From the NCBI GenBank assembly GCA_024408855.1, contig JAKSUQ010000001.1, forward strand, positions 1 through 64,000: a stretch of 64,000 nt of DNA, given 5' to 3'. The stretch is from a bacterium. GTDB taxonomy: Bacteria > Cyanobacteriota > Vampirovibrionia > Gastranaerophilales > Gastranaerophilaceae. The translations under genes were made by a program, and so were the position numbers. Below are positions 18,256-26,242 of this stretch, one piece after another. Position 1 is the stretch's first letter. Each line of letters starts with the position of its first letter. The notes beneath the pieces are model-generated. The model was not told where the DNA came from. It worked only from the letters and a program-made list of their open reading frames with translations, and made no database searches.

Positions 18256-18757
18256 TTACTTTTCCTATAATAAATCTTATAACTTCATCTTCCGAAAGGG
18301 AACTTGTATCTACCGTATAATTTGCTTTTTGATAATTATCTTTTCGTTGCTCGTATATTTTATTAAGAGTTTGAACTGGATTATTTGTGTTCAAGAGTGG
18401 TCTGTCTTTGTTCTCAGACATTCTAATTGATAAAATATCTAAATCGGATTTTAAATAAAATACGGTTCCAAACTTTAATAAAATACTTCTGTTATCCGGA
18501 TTTTCAAAAGCTCCGCCACCAACAGAAACTATTTTGTTTTTTCCTGTACAGATTGTTTTTATTATATCATGTTCTAATTTTCTGAAATAATCTTCCGAAA
18601 ATTTTTCAAAAATTTCCGAAATAGTTAAGCCTGCTGTTTTTTCTATTAAAATGTCTGTATCAACAGGTATAAAGTTTGGAAGTTTTTCTGATAATTTATT
18701 GCAAAAATATGATTTTCCTGAGCAAGGCATGCCTATTAAAACGATATTATTTCCCAT
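18233..18757 (-). CDS. aroK: shikimate kinase
   Basis: This 174-residue kinase phosphorylates shikimate at the 3-OH. It has a P-loop GMPCSGKS (residues 9-16), the shikimate-binding PVDTD (about 31-35), SVGGGA, and RPLL at the lid. It overlaps aroC upstream by 11 nt and aroB downstream by 23 nt, so all three are translationally linked. Confidence 0.95.
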   Translation of the reverse strand: MGNNIVLIGMPCSGKSYFCNKLSEKLPNFIPVDTDILIEKTAGLTISEIFEKFSEDYFRKLEHDIIKTICTGKNKIVSVGGGAFENPDNRSILLKFGTVFYLKSDLDILSIRMSENKDRPLLNTNNPVQTLNKIYEQRKDNYQKANYTVDTSSLSEDEVIRFIIGKVNEANFAC

Positions 18758-19919
18758 AATGTATCCTTATTTCGGATAAACTATCACCACCATACTTTGA
18801 TAGAAATTCATCTACAAGAATTATTGCAGTACGGGCTTCTGCAACAACAGCGCAAGCAGGAACTGCACAAACATCTGATCTTTCAAAATGAGCACTGGCA
18901 GGAGTCATATTCTTAATATCAACCGTAGCTAAACTTTTTCTCATTGTTGGAATAGGCTTCATTGTTCCTTTTATAACAAGGGTTTCACCATTTGTCATAC
19001 CACCCTCTATTCCGCCTGCGTTGTTGCTCTGTCTGTATATATTTTTGCTTTTATCCACAAATATTTCATCATGCATTTGTGAACCTTTAAGACCGGCGGC
19101 ATCAACCCCTGCACCAATTTCTACTGCTTTAACTGCCGGTATGCTCATAATTGCTTGTGCGAGTCTGCCGTCAATCATTCTGTCCCAATGTACATAAGAC
19201 CCGAGCCCAACCGGTAAATTCCCATATATTATCTCAAAACGACCGCCTAAAGTATCCCCGTTCTCACTTGCTTCAGAGATAGCTTTTCTCATTCTGTCGG
19301 CAGTTAAATCGTCAGCACATAACACATCAGATTTCTCTGCTTTTTCTTTAATCAATGTGTATGTTTTCGGATAAAAATCCAATTTAACATTTCCTATTTG
19401 TATGACATGAGCAAAGCCCATTATTCCAAATTCTTTTAAAATTTGTTTAGCAATCGAACCGACCGCAACTTCAATGGCAGTTTTTCTTGCACTTGAACGT
19501 TCCAAAACATCTCTTAAATCTTGATGCCCATATTTAATTGAACCGGCATAATCGGCATGTCCCGGACGAACTTTTGTAAAAGATTTTTCTTCTATTTTTT
19601 TCAAAGCGTTTTCTGTAGGATATTCATAGTCCATTATTGACATAACGTCTTCCCAGTTTTGAAAATCATTGTTTTTGATTTCAAGACAAATGGGTGCTCC
19701 AGTCGTTTTACCGAAGCGAACACCTGATTTGATTTCAGCGGTATCTTTTTCTATATCCATTCTACCGCCACGACCGAACCCTGTTTGTCGTCTGGCTAAA
19801 TCAGCGTTTATTACATCGGGTTTGATTCTAATGCCAGCCGGAACTCCTTCAATAATGGCATTTAAGCATTTTCCATGACTCTCCCCAGATGTTAAAAATC
19901 TAAAATTTTTCGTTGTCAT
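18747..19919 (-). CDS. aroC: chorismate synthase
   Basis: AroC catalyses the final shikimate-pathway step, removing phosphate from EPSP to give chorismate, with reduced FMN as cofactor. Landmarks are the N-terminal SGESHGK, RRQTGFGRGGRM, RPGHADYAG, SSARKTA and GGIEGGMTNGE. Length (390) is normal. It heads the aroC-aroK-aroB operon. The ATG has no Shine-Dalgarno site but a TATAAT lies exactly 6 nt upstream, suggesting a leaderless mRNA. Confidence 0.96.
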   Translation of the reverse strand: MTTKNFRFLTSGESHGKCLNAIIEGVPAGIRIKPDVINADLARRQTGFGRGGRMDIEKDTAEIKSGVRFGKTTGAPICLEIKNNDFQNWEDVMSIMDYEYPTENALKKIEEKSFTKVRPGHADYAGSIKYGHQDLRDVLERSSARKTAIEVAVGSIAKQILKEFGIMGFAHVIQIGNVKLDFYPKTYTLIKEKAEKSDVLCADDLTADRMRKAISEASENGDTLGGRFEIIYGNLPVGLGSYVHWDRMIDGRLAQAIMSIPAVKAVEIGAGVDAAGLKGSQMHDEIFVDKSKNIYRQSNNAGGIEGGMTNGETLVIKGTMKPIPTMRKSLATVDIKNMTPASAHFERSDVCAVPACAVVAEARTAIILVDEFLSKYGGDSLSEIRIHYGK

Positions 19920-19925
19920 AGCTTT

Positions 19926-19953
19926 ATTATATAAAATAAAATTTTTAATACAA
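19926..19953 (-). promoter_or_regulatory. candidate leaderless promoter of the aroCKB operon
   Basis: On the minus strand TATAAT (19926-19931) is followed by AAAGCT and then the aroC ATG. A TTGTAT -35 lies 16 bp further upstream (19948-19953). Transcription would start at or beside the start codon. The -35 touches the base of the adjacent hairpin. Confidence 0.55.
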
Positions 19954-19985
19954 CAACAGACATCTTAACGAAAGATGTCTGTTGT
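19953..19985 (-). terminator. 14-bp perfect hairpin between a small secreted-protein gene and aroC
   Basis: ACAACAGACATCTT and AAGATGTCTGTTGT form a perfect stem with a 5-nt loop. It lies 24 nt after the stop of the upstream minus-strand gene and so is probably its terminator. The following U tract is broken (TGTATTAAAAATTTT), so termination may be partial. Confidence 0.6.
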
Positions 19986-20008
19986 ACAAACTTAAACAAT
20001 GGAATTGA

Positions 20009-20332
20009 TTACAGGTCAGATGAACTTGGTGATAATTTAATATCGTGATGTAATCTGTCAGGAGTTTCAATTGACGGATCAACATAAGACCATATTGACT
20101 TAACACCTCTTATAAAGCTGTTTTGCGGTTTATCATAAAGAGGTTCAATCGGTCTTCCTAAAGATCTGTTTTTTAAAATAAAAACGTCCTCTGCGGTAAC
20201 TTGTGAATAACCAGCATTAATCAAATAATTTGCATCAGTTGATTCTTTAACTGTAATTGAAGCTGACGCTTGTGCTACACTGATAAGTGTAAAAATAAAT
20301 CCAAATAAAAATAATTTTCTCATAATACCCAT
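20009..20332 (-). CDS. small secreted protein of unknown function
   Basis: The 107-residue protein begins with a signal peptide (MRKLFLFGFIFTLISVAQASA, preceded by an optional MGI). The mature part of about 80 residues is polar, with ITVKESTDANYLINAGYS resembling a short alpha/beta segment and a serine-rich end. Two starts are possible, 20332 or 20323; neither has a clear ribosome site. It follows ispG by 2 nt and is probably translated from the same mRNA. I do not recognise the family. Confidence 0.55.
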   Translation of the reverse strand: MGIMRKLFLFGFIFTLISVAQASASITVKESTDANYLINAGYSQVTAEDVFILKNRSLGRPIEPLYDKPQNSFIRGVKSIWSYVDPSIETPDRLHHDIKLSPSSSDL

Positions 20333-20334
20333 TC

Positions 20335-21402
20335 TTATTTAACTGAACTGTACGATTTCATTATAATATTTTCTAATGAATTAATCAAGTCTGCTTCGGG
20401 AACTCTTGCAATAACTTCTCCTTTTCTAAATATATATCCTTCTCCGATAGCACCTGCAATTCCAAAATCGGCATGCTTTGCTTCTCCTGGGCCGTTGACC
20501 GGACATCCCATTACGGCAATTGTCATTGGCGGCAAATTCATTTTTGAAAATTTTTCTTCAACTTTTTTTGCTAATCCTATTAAATCGATTTGCGTTCTTC
20601 CGCAGGTTGGGCAAGAAATAAAATTTATACCTCTTTCTCGTAAATTAAGAGCCTTTAAAATTCCAAAACCTGCTTCAACTTCTTCCGTTGGGTTTTCCGT
20701 AAGAGAGACTCTTATTGTATCCCCTATGCCTTGGCTCAAAAGAGTTCCAAGACCGACAGATGATTTTATCAAACCGGTTTTTAGAGTTCCTGCTTCAGTA
20801 ACGCCCAAGTGTAGCGGATATTCAATTAGTTTTGAAACTTTTTGATATGCTTCAATTGTAGTCAAAACATCCGAAGATTTTAAGGAAAGTTTTATATCAT
20901 AAAAGTTTAAATCTTCCAAAATCTCAATATGACGTAAAGCACTTTTAATCATTTTATCAGATAGTGGAATATCTTGTTCTGCGAATTCTTTTTCTAAAGA
21001 GCCAGCATTAATTCCTATTCTAATGGGAATATTGTGTGATTTTGCGACTTCAACTACTTTAATTGTATGTTCTTTTTTCCCTATATTTCCTGGATTAATT
21101 CTTAGTGCATGAATACCACTTTCGATGCATTGAATAGCCAATCTGTAATCAAAATGTATATCAGCAACGAGCGGAATTTGTGATTTTGCAACAATTTCTT
21201 TGATAGCTGAGGCAGCATCTTTATTTAGTACAGCGAGTCTTGCTATTTCACAACCGGCAGAAGCAAGTTCATTTATTTGTTCAACGGTTTTTTTGACATC
21301 TCTTGTATCAGTATTGCACATTGATTGAACGCTTATAGGTGCATCGCCACCGATTTTAACATTACCTATGCAAATTTGTTTAGATTTTCTTCGATTTATC
21401 AT
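20335..21402 (-). CDS. ispG: 4-hydroxy-3-methylbut-2-enyl diphosphate synthase
   Basis: IspG (GcpE) makes HMBPP in the MEP isoprenoid pathway using a 4Fe-4S cluster. The cluster cysteines are in ISCPTCGRTQ and MGCPVNGPGEAKHADFGIAG. The N-terminal barrel begins VKIGGDAPISVQSM. I choose ATG 21402 (355 residues) because homologues begin just before RRKSKQICIG and because a TATAAT sits exactly 6 nt upstream. Upstream in-frame GTG 21429 and ATG 21417 would extend it. ispH lies 0.9 kb away on the other strand. Confidence 0.95.
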   Translation of the reverse strand: MINRRKSKQICIGNVKIGGDAPISVQSMCNTDTRDVKKTVEQINELASAGCEIARLAVLNKDAASAIKEIVAKSQIPLVADIHFDYRLAIQCIESGIHALRINPGNIGKKEHTIKVVEVAKSHNIPIRIGINAGSLEKEFAEQDIPLSDKMIKSALRHIEILEDLNFYDIKLSLKSSDVLTTIEAYQKVSKLIEYPLHLGVTEAGTLKTGLIKSSVGLGTLLSQGIGDTIRVSLTENPTEEVEAGFGILKALNLRERGINFISCPTCGRTQIDLIGLAKKVEEKFSKMNLPPMTIAVMGCPVNGPGEAKHADFGIAGAIGEGYIFRKGEVIARVPEADLINSLENIIMKSYSSVK

Positions 21403-21414
21403 AGTTGTATTATA
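21403..21414 (-). promoter_or_regulatory. candidate leaderless -10 element of ispG
   Basis: TATAAT (21409-21414 on the minus strand) plus ACAACT leads directly into the ATG at 21402. No Shine-Dalgarno sequence is present. The 17 bases AATACAACTATGATAAA spanning the start are identical to those at the start of the thioesterase gene (25050). Confidence 0.5.
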
Positions 21415-21474
21415 CATCAAATTAATCACGTATAAAATTTATGTTAAAATTATTAAAAAGAGGAGTGATTTTTT

Positions 21475-22218
21475 ATGAAAATAGCAGTTATGTCTGATAT
21501 ACATGGAAATATGGAAGCATTGAACGGAGTTTTACAAGATGCAAGTGAACAAAAATGTGAGCAAATATATTTTTTAGGTGATTATGCAATGGCGGGTCCG
21601 GAACCCATTGCAGCAGTAAACAAAATCATGGAGTTAAGCAAGCTTGCAAATGTAAAATTGATTCAAGGTAATACCGATTTGATGATAGCATCATTTACAG
21701 AAGATTTGTATGCAAATTTACAAAAAAAGGCTCCCGTAATGGCGGAGTCCTTGAAAAATGATAAAGAAATTTTATCTGTTGAACAGAAAGAGTTTCTTAA
21801 AAATTTACCTCAAACTCTTGAAACAGAAGAAAACGGAATAAAAATTCTCTTGGTACACGGTTCTCCAAGGAGAAACAATGAGGATATTTTACCGAATACA
21901 ACCCTCGAAATGTTAGAAGAAATTACTTCCGGAGTTGATGCAGATATAATTCTTTGCGGACATACACATATACCTTGCGGATTTCAGACTAAAAATAAGC
22001 AAACCGTTGTTAATGTCGGAAGCGTTGGCAGACCGTTTACGGAAAATCCTGACTCTTGTTACTTGATATTAACAATTTCAGACAGCAAATTTTTATGCGA
22101 ACATCGTTTTGTTTCTTATGATATAAAAACTGCTTCAGAAAAATTAGCAAAAAGACAGTTTTGTGGAGCGGACAAACTTGCAAAAACGATATTAAATCCA
22201 AAAGAACGGCATTTTTAA
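21475..22218 (+). CDS. calcineurin-like metallophosphoesterase
   Basis: This 247-residue phosphodiesterase has the full metal-binding series: D-x-H in MSDIHGN, GD in FLGDYAM, GNTD in QGNTD, the histidine in LVHGSPR, and GHTH in CGHTHIP. It resembles YfcE/MJ0936-type phosphodiesterases, whose natural substrates are poorly defined. AGAGGAG lies 11 nt before the ATG. It is divergent from ispG. Confidence 0.85.
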   Translation: MKIAVMSDIHGNMEALNGVLQDASEQKCEQIYFLGDYAMAGPEPIAAVNKIMELSKLANVKLIQGNTDLMIASFTEDLYANLQKKAPVMAESLKNDKEILSVEQKEFLKNLPQTLETEENGIKILLVHGSPRRNNEDILPNTTLEMLEEITSGVDADIILCGHTHIPCGFQTKNKQTVVNVGSVGRPFTENPDSCYLILTISDSKFLCEHRFVSYDIKTASEKLAKRQFCGADKLAKTILNPKERHF

Positions 22219-22308
22219 TGTACGGGACTTTACAATAATTAATGTTTATTGTTAAATAAGATTACTGAGGGAAACCTCTAGTTCTCTATGAAAGCGATAC
22301 ACTAATAA

Positions 22309-23181
22309 GTGCCGAATAAAAACATTAAATTAGCAAAATTTGCAGGCTTCTGTTACGGAGTTAAGCGTGCTGTCGAAACGGTAAAACGATTAAAAGAAGA
22401 AAATCCCGACAAAAATATTTGTATATTAGGTGAACTTATTCATAATACAGATGTAATAAATGAATTGGAACATTTGGAAATTAAGACCATATATACAATT
22501 CCTGAAAAAGGGGATGGCATCTGTATAATCAGAAGTCATGGCGAAGCACCGGAAGTTTTTGAAAAATTGAAAAATGCCGGTTTTGAAGTTGTAGACTTAA
22601 CATGTCCGGATGTTAAGAAAGTTCAGCAAAGAGCAATCGAACTTGCCAAAAATGGTTATTATGTAGTTATAGTAGGTAAATCAAATCATCCTGAAGTTAT
22701 TGCGATAAAAGCAAATGCAGATTTATATACAGATAAAGTTGTAGTTGCAGCAACAAAAGAAGATTTGAAACAATACGAAGGCGAAATAAAAACACATAAA
22801 AAAGTTGGTGTTGTTGTTCAAACTACGCAAATGCTTTCGTCTTTAAATTTAATTACAGATTACCTTAATTCAATTGCAAACGAAGTTTTGATTTATAATA
22901 CGATTTGTCAATCAACTGCTAAGAGGCAAAAAGAGGCACAAGAACTTGCAAGTGAGAGTGATTTAATGCTTGTTGTAGGTTCTAAAAAAAGTGCAAATAC
23001 CACACATCTTGCAGAGATAATAAAAAATCATACCCAAACAATTCATATTGAAAACGATGCGGAATTGGATAAATTTGATAATCTTTTAAAATCAGTTCAA
23101 AATATAGGAGTTACGGCTGGTGCGTCAACTCCTCAATCGGTTATAGATAAAGTCATATTACATATAAAAAAGGAGGATTAA
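22309..23181 (+). CDS. ispH: 4-hydroxy-3-methylbut-2-enyl diphosphate reductase
   Basis: IspH (LytB) reduces HMBPP to IPP and DMAPP, the last MEP-pathway step. The three 4Fe-4S cysteines are in GFCYGVKRAVE, VDLTCPDVKKVQ and YNTICQSTAKRQ; active-site SHGE and VVGKSNHPEV are present, as is the AGASTP motif near the end. Length (290) is typical. The start is GTG 22309, without a Shine-Dalgarno sequence; a weak -10 TACACT lies 5 nt upstream. The 5' region shares a motif with the dxs-like gene. rpsA starts 2 nt after the stop. Confidence 0.95.
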   Translation: MPNKNIKLAKFAGFCYGVKRAVETVKRLKEENPDKNICILGELIHNTDVINELEHLEIKTIYTIPEKGDGICIIRSHGEAPEVFEKLKNAGFEVVDLTCPDVKKVQQRAIELAKNGYYVVIVGKSNHPEVIAIKANADLYTDKVVVAATKEDLKQYEGEIKTHKKVGVVVQTTQMLSSLNLITDYLNSIANEVLIYNTICQSTAKRQKEAQELASESDLMLVVGSKKSANTTHLAEIIKNHTQTIHIENDAELDKFDNLLKSVQNIGVTAGASTPQSVIDKVILHIKKED

Positions 23182-23183
23182 TT

Positions 23184-24239
23184 ATGACAACAGCAGAAAA
23201 AACTTTAGATGAGTTTGAAGCATTATTAGAAGAAAGTTTTTCTAAAACAAACAGTGTTGCGGATATCGTAGAAGGTACCGTAATAAAGAAAGAAACAGAC
23301 GGTTATTTGGTAAGCGTTAAAGGTATTAAAATGGAAGCATACTTGCCGTCAAAAGAACTTTCAAGCGAATCTGAGGAACTTGAAATTGGTGATACAAGAG
23401 AATTCTATGTATTAAAAGAAGAAAATAACGAGGATGCTATGCAACTTTCGTTAAAAAGAATTGCATTTGCACAGGCTTGGGCTCAACTTAATGACGCAAA
23501 AATTCAAGGCGATACTATTCTGGCAAAAGTTGTATCTACTGTTAAGGGTGGTGTTTTAGTTGACATTGCTGACCTTAAAGGTTTCATTCCGTCTTCTCAA
23601 CTTAGAACAGGAAGTCCTTTTGAAGGTTTGGTAGACCAAAAAATCGAAGTTAAAGTCTTGGAAGCTGATCCTAAGAAAAATAAACTTATACTTTCTCAAC
23701 GTCAAGCTGTTGCTGAACAAAGAGATCAAGTTGTAGATAACGTTCTTGCATCATTGGAAGAAGAGCAAGTAGTAAAGGGCAACGTTGTAAGAATAACAGA
23801 TTTTGGTGCATTCGTTGATATCAATGGCATAGACGGTTTACTTCCTATTTCTGAAATTTCATGGCAAAGAATTAAACATCCGTCAGACGTTCTTACATTG
23901 GGCGATACGATTGAAGTTAAGATTATCAAGATTGATAATGAATTAAAGAGAATTTCACTTTCATTAAAGAGAATGGGTGAAAATCCATGGCAACAAATTG
24001 AAGGACAATTTGAAGAGGGTCAAGTTGTAAAAGGTACCGTAAACAAGGTTACGACTTTTGGTGCATTTATTAATATTTTCCCTGGAGTTGAAGCATTGTT
24101 ACCGGTTTCTGAAATGTCAGAAGAAAATGTAAATCCTTTCAATATGTTCAAGGTAGGCTCTGAAGTTGATGTTTTAATCAAAAAATTCACTCCGCAAGAA
24201 CACAGAATTGCATTATCTGTAAAAGATATCAAGGCATAG
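23184..24239 (+). CDS. rpsA: 30S ribosomal protein S1 (four S1 domains)
   Basis: This 351-residue S1 protein binds mRNA at the 30S subunit. It has four S1 domains, starting near residues 26, 108, 193 and 277. The last two are the most canonical (VVKGNVVRITDFGAFVDI; VVKGTVNKVTTFGAFINI). It is shorter than the six-domain enterobacterial protein, as in cyanobacteria and Firmicutes. AAGGAGG lies 9 nt before the ATG, within the last codons of ispH. In some Clostridia IspH and S1 are fused; here they are adjacent but separate. Confidence 0.93.
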   Translation: MTTAEKTLDEFEALLEESFSKTNSVADIVEGTVIKKETDGYLVSVKGIKMEAYLPSKELSSESEELEIGDTREFYVLKEENNEDAMQLSLKRIAFAQAWAQLNDAKIQGDTILAKVVSTVKGGVLVDIADLKGFIPSSQLRTGSPFEGLVDQKIEVKVLEADPKKNKLILSQRQAVAEQRDQVVDNVLASLEEEQVVKGNVVRITDFGAFVDINGIDGLLPISEISWQRIKHPSDVLTLGDTIEVKIIKIDNELKRISLSLKRMGENPWQQIEGQFEEGQVVKGTVNKVTTFGAFINIFPGVEALLPVSEMSEENVNPFNMFKVGSEVDVLIKKFTPQEHRIALSVKDIKA

Positions 24240-24262
24240 TTTTTAATTAGTTTTGATACAGA

Positions 24263-24294
24263 AAAACGGCGGTTAAAATTTTAACCGCCGTTTT
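24263..24294. terminator. bidirectional terminator between rpsA and the thioesterase gene
   Basis: A 16-bp perfect inverted repeat AAAACGGCGGTTAAAA/TTTTAACCGCCGTTTT has A and T tracts on both sides, between two convergent genes. It can terminate transcription from either direction. Confidence 0.92.
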
Positions 24295-24306
24295 ATTTCT
24301 ATAAAT

Positions 24307-25050
24307 CTATAAATTTTCCCAAACTATTTTTATGTTACATAAATCTTCCTGATTTTCATTTATCAATTTATGCAGAGTAGTATTATCTTCTTTTAGCTGA
24401 ATTTGTGATGTTACAATATCGCTATATCTGGCTTCTTTTTTATAAACTATATCCAAAAATTTTATTTTTTTGGAGTTTTTAAAATCAAAACTTAACGGTT
24501 CTAATGCCCATACAATATAGTTACTGTTGTTTACATGACCGTTAACATCCAAATCATTATATCTAACGTCAAAGTTTTTTGTCAGGTCAACTTGTTCTAA
24601 GGGTTCAATTTTTTGAAAACTTAAATCATCTTCTTGTTTTTTAAACTGTTGCATATGTGGATTATTAGGTATAGCCTCACTTATTGGTGTCATTGCAAAG
24701 GTTTTTGTGTTAACTATCGCCCATACGCTTGCAATTTTTATTGTCAAAGAATTTTTGTTATAAATTTCAAAATCTCTGTATGCAAATATTTTATTGTAGC
24801 CTCTTGGCTCGGTTACAAGAATAAGTTCTTGAATATCTGTCGGGTATTGATAAAATTCCATTCTGTATTTCAAAAGGTACCAAGCATAGTTATTTGGATG
24901 AATATGTGAATAACCGAAGCCTAAATCTTCCGCATTTTTGCTTGCAATATCTTGCAAAAAATTGAACAGAGCTTGCGGTTTAAGAAACAAATTTTGATCA
25001 AGTTCGGAATATTTAAGTATTAATTTCTCTGAATAGTCTGCTTTTATCAT
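24307..25050 (-). CDS. acyl-ACP thioesterase
   Basis: This 247-residue protein belongs to the FatA/FatB-like bacterial acyl-ACP thioesterases and would release free fatty acids from fatty-acid synthesis. Two hotdog domains are visible: residues 1-135 with the long helix AWYLLKYRMEF region, and 150-245 containing DLDVNGHVNNSNYIVWALE. The last motif holds the conserved Asn-His of the catalytic centre. The gene faces rpsA. The start has no ribosome site but TAAAAT 6 nt upstream. Confidence 0.87.
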   Translation of the reverse strand: MIKADYSEKLILKYSELDQNLFLKPQALFNFLQDIASKNAEDLGFGYSHIHPNNYAWYLLKYRMEFYQYPTDIQELILVTEPRGYNKIFAYRDFEIYNKNSLTIKIASVWAIVNTKTFAMTPISEAIPNNPHMQQFKKQEDDLSFQKIEPLEQVDLTKNFDVRYNDLDVNGHVNNSNYIVWALEPLSFDFKNSKKIKFLDIVYKKEARYSDIVTSQIQLKEDNTTLHKLINENQEDLCNIKIVWENL

Positions 25051-25062
25051 AGTTGTATTTTA
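25051..25062 (-). promoter_or_regulatory. candidate leaderless -10 element of the thioesterase gene
   Basis: TAAAAT (25057-25062, minus strand) plus ACAACT is followed immediately by the ATG at 25050, with no Shine-Dalgarno sequence. It shares 17 identical bases with the ispG start. Confidence 0.45.
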
Positions 25063-25180
25063 GCATAAAAATTTTGGGAACTTTTTTTCAATAAAATCGT
25101 CTTTTATTATGTAAGCAATTTTTTGGAAGTGAAATTTTCTAAAAATCAGACTAAGGGTTTTATAAAGAGGAGATTGGAAT

Positions 25181-26098
25181 ATGGAAAAAGATAGTTATGA
25201 ATTAAATATGCAGGAAAATATATCAGAGCAACCGAGAGTTTTTAGTACGATAGTGAATAATGATGATATTTTGCAGATGTATTTAAAAGAAATCGGTAAA
25301 CGCAAAATGTTGACAAAAGAAGAAGAGATTTCCCTTGGTAAACTTATCAGAGAGGGGAGTGATGAAGAAAAAAAGTATGCAAAGAATAAACTTATACAAG
25401 CTAATTTACGTTTGGTGGTAAGTATCGCAAAAAAATACATAGGACAAGGTGTATTATTTATGGATTTGGTACAAGAGGGCTCGTTGGGTTTGATTAAAGC
25501 TGCTGATAAATTTGATTACAGAAAGAATTTTAAGTTTTCGACTTATGCAACTTGGTGGATAAAACAAACTATTATCAGGGCAATTTCTAATCATTCAAGA
25601 ACAATCAGAATTCCTGTACATATGTTGGATAAAATTCGCAGGTACAAAAAGGCTTGTGCAGATGCAAGTTATAATTGTTATAATGAAAGTGGTGATGAAA
25701 CGGTTGCAAGACTTGCCGGATTAGACGTTCATAAAATTGATGAGATAAAGAATGCAATAAAAACTGAGCCGGTAAGTTTGGACACCCTCGTAACCGAAGA
25801 TTTGTGTATTCAGGATTATGTTCAAGATACAAGCTATGTATCTCCCGAAAAATCTGCTCAAAATATGCTTCAGTCTAAAGATGTTATTAAATTGATAGCA
25901 ACACTTGATAATCGGGAGCAAGAAATTATCAGAAGACGATTTGGAATTGATAATGAAACGCCAAAAACCCTTGAACAAATCGGTAATGTTATGGGGTTTT
26001 CCAAAGAACGAATAAGGCAGTTGGAGAATAATGCAATACAAAAACTTCGAAAAGTTGATAATATTAATAAATTCAAGTCATATCTTGATGTAAGTTGA
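25181..26098 (+). CDS. RNA polymerase sigma-70 family factor (group 1/2)
   Basis: The 305-residue sigma factor has region 1.2 ([21 protein letters not shown]), region 2 with the core-binding [11 protein letters not shown] and the -10-melting [11 protein letters not shown], region 3 (RIPVHM...), and region 4 with the helix-turn-helix [20 protein letters not shown]. Region 1.1 is absent. It therefore looks like a cyanobacterial-style group 2 factor or a short primary factor, and which one cannot be decided here. AGAGGAG is about 8 nt before the ATG. A terminator follows. Confidence 0.92.
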   Translation: MEKDSYELNMQENISEQPRVFSTIVNNDDILQMYLKEIGKRKMLTKEEEISLGKLIREGSDEEKKYAKNKLIQANLRLVVSIAKKYIGQGVLFMDLVQEGSLGLIKAADKFDYRKNFKFSTYATWWIKQTIIRAISNHSRTIRIPVHMLDKIRRYKKACADASYNCYNESGDETVARLAGLDVHKIDEIKNAIKTEPVSLDTLVTEDLCIQDYVQDTSYVSPEKSAQNMLQSKDVIKLIATLDNREQEIIRRRFGIDNETPKTLEQIGNVMGFSKERIRQLENNAIQKLRKVDNINKFKSYLDVS

Positions 26099-26127
26099 TA
26101 AGTGATTTTTTTTTTAACAGCTAAGTC

Positions 26128-26150
26128 ATATCCTTGTAGGATATTTTTTA
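26128..26150 (+). terminator. terminator after the sigma factor gene
   Basis: ATATCCT/AGGATAT makes a 7-bp stem with a 3-nt loop, followed by six T residues, 30 nt downstream of the stop. Confidence 0.75.
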
Positions 26151-26242
26151 TATAAGTTAAAGTTTTGGTATTTAAATCCGTTTTTTCATGTTGATTTATA
26201 AAAAAATAACATTATACATGAATAAAAACAGGAGACACCGCT

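Noticed and set aside
22218-22308. Known riboswitch upstream of ispH
   Set aside because: A small GAGG-GAAA-CCTC hairpin is present at 22267-22278, but I recognise no riboswitch class.
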